Positions 5,860 through 5,966 of a DNA stretch of 5,966 bases are shown here, in pieces (the stretch's first letter is position 1; the number at the start of each line of letters is the position of its first letter). The DNA comes from Candidatus Atribacteria bacterium (lineage in GTDB: Bacteria > Atribacterota > Phoenicimicrobiia > Phoenicimicrobiales > Stramentimicrobiaceae). A program made the position numbers and the translations under genes. The stretch covers positions 1-5,966 of the forward strand of contig JAFGSC010000120.1 of the NCBI GenBank assembly GCA_016934875.1. Direction: 5' to 3'. Under the pieces are notes generated by a model. It was not told the DNA's origin. It saw only the letters and a list, made by a program, of their open reading frames with translations, and did not search any database.

Positions 5860-5966
5860 ACCAAGAAGCTGGAAGACCAAATCGATCTAATGGATTACAA
5901 ACTTACCTGCGTAGAAGCCAGAATCGTCGATCCGCAAATTGATAAAGTTCTGGCACAGTTTGGTTT
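5860..5966 (+). pseudogene. C-terminal fragment resembling a restriction-modification (Eco57I/type IIG-like) protein
   Basis: Frame 1 reads KKLEDQIDLMDYKLTCVEAR, then IVDPQIDKVLAQFG, and runs off the window. Large restriction-methylase proteins commonly end with a helix of the form LEDQIDxMVYxLYxLTxEEVxIV, and this fragment fits that pattern with small losses (DYKLTC in place of VYKLY-LT). No start codon in a suitable place precedes it: the frame runs back through the palindromic repeats to the TAA at 5746. It is therefore probably a remnant brought next to the repeats, or a reading frame interrupted by them. The family assignment is tentative; an HsdS-like or other coiled-coil tail is an alternative. 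Confidence 0.4.

Noticed and set aside
1..5966. CRISPR array, tRNA or rRNA gene, transposase
   Set aside because: None seen on either strand: no spaced direct repeats of CRISPR type, no cloverleaf-like or rRNA-like sequence, and no transposase motif in the frames read.

Overview
The window is an AT-rich piece of a bacterial accessory region. It holds one intact two-gene module flanked by broken genes from other defence or mobile families. Nothing names the host directly. AT-rich, A/T-ending codons and paired CCCCTCT...GAGGGG palindromes that read through as protein resemble accessory DNA of FCB-group or candidate-phylum bacteria such as Cloacimonadota. That placement is a weak inference from memory.

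Layout: (1) 2-145 is the inside of a Bro-N (BRO/antirepressor-type) gene that loses its family sequence near 130 and stops one codon before the next ATG. (2) 146-1636 is a complete AlbA_2 (Schlafen-like) ATP-binding protein with a C-terminal winged helix; its linker is built from four 11-bp tandem repeats. (3) 1629-4997 overlaps it by 8 bp and encodes a 1122-residue fusion of a PLD-type nuclease domain and an SNF2/DEAH helicase. (4) 5004-5494 is wreckage: a short orphan ORF after the helicase, then the 3' tail of a second AlbA_2/Fic-type protein with a frameshift in an A6 run, then a second set of 11-bp repeats that looks like another such linker. (5) 5495-5748 is a chimera: the first 39 codons of a DUF1156 DNA methylase gene run, through a shared 16-bp segment, into the 3' part of a DUF559 nuclease gene in another frame. 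(6) 5776-5859 holds two copies of a palindromic repeat. (7) 5860-5966 looks like the C-terminal end of a restriction-modification (Eco57I/type IIG-like) protein and leaves the window.

Only genes 2 and 3 look functional. The overlap implies co-expression: an AlbA_2 ATPase/DNA-binding protein with a nuclease-helicase, a pairing typical of anti-phage or restriction loci. I cannot tie it to a named system. The methylase, DUF559 and type IIG-like remnants suggest a defence-island hot spot in which modules have been inserted, recombined and eroded. Because several joins are abrupt and two sit in homopolymers, some breaks could be sequencing or assembly errors.
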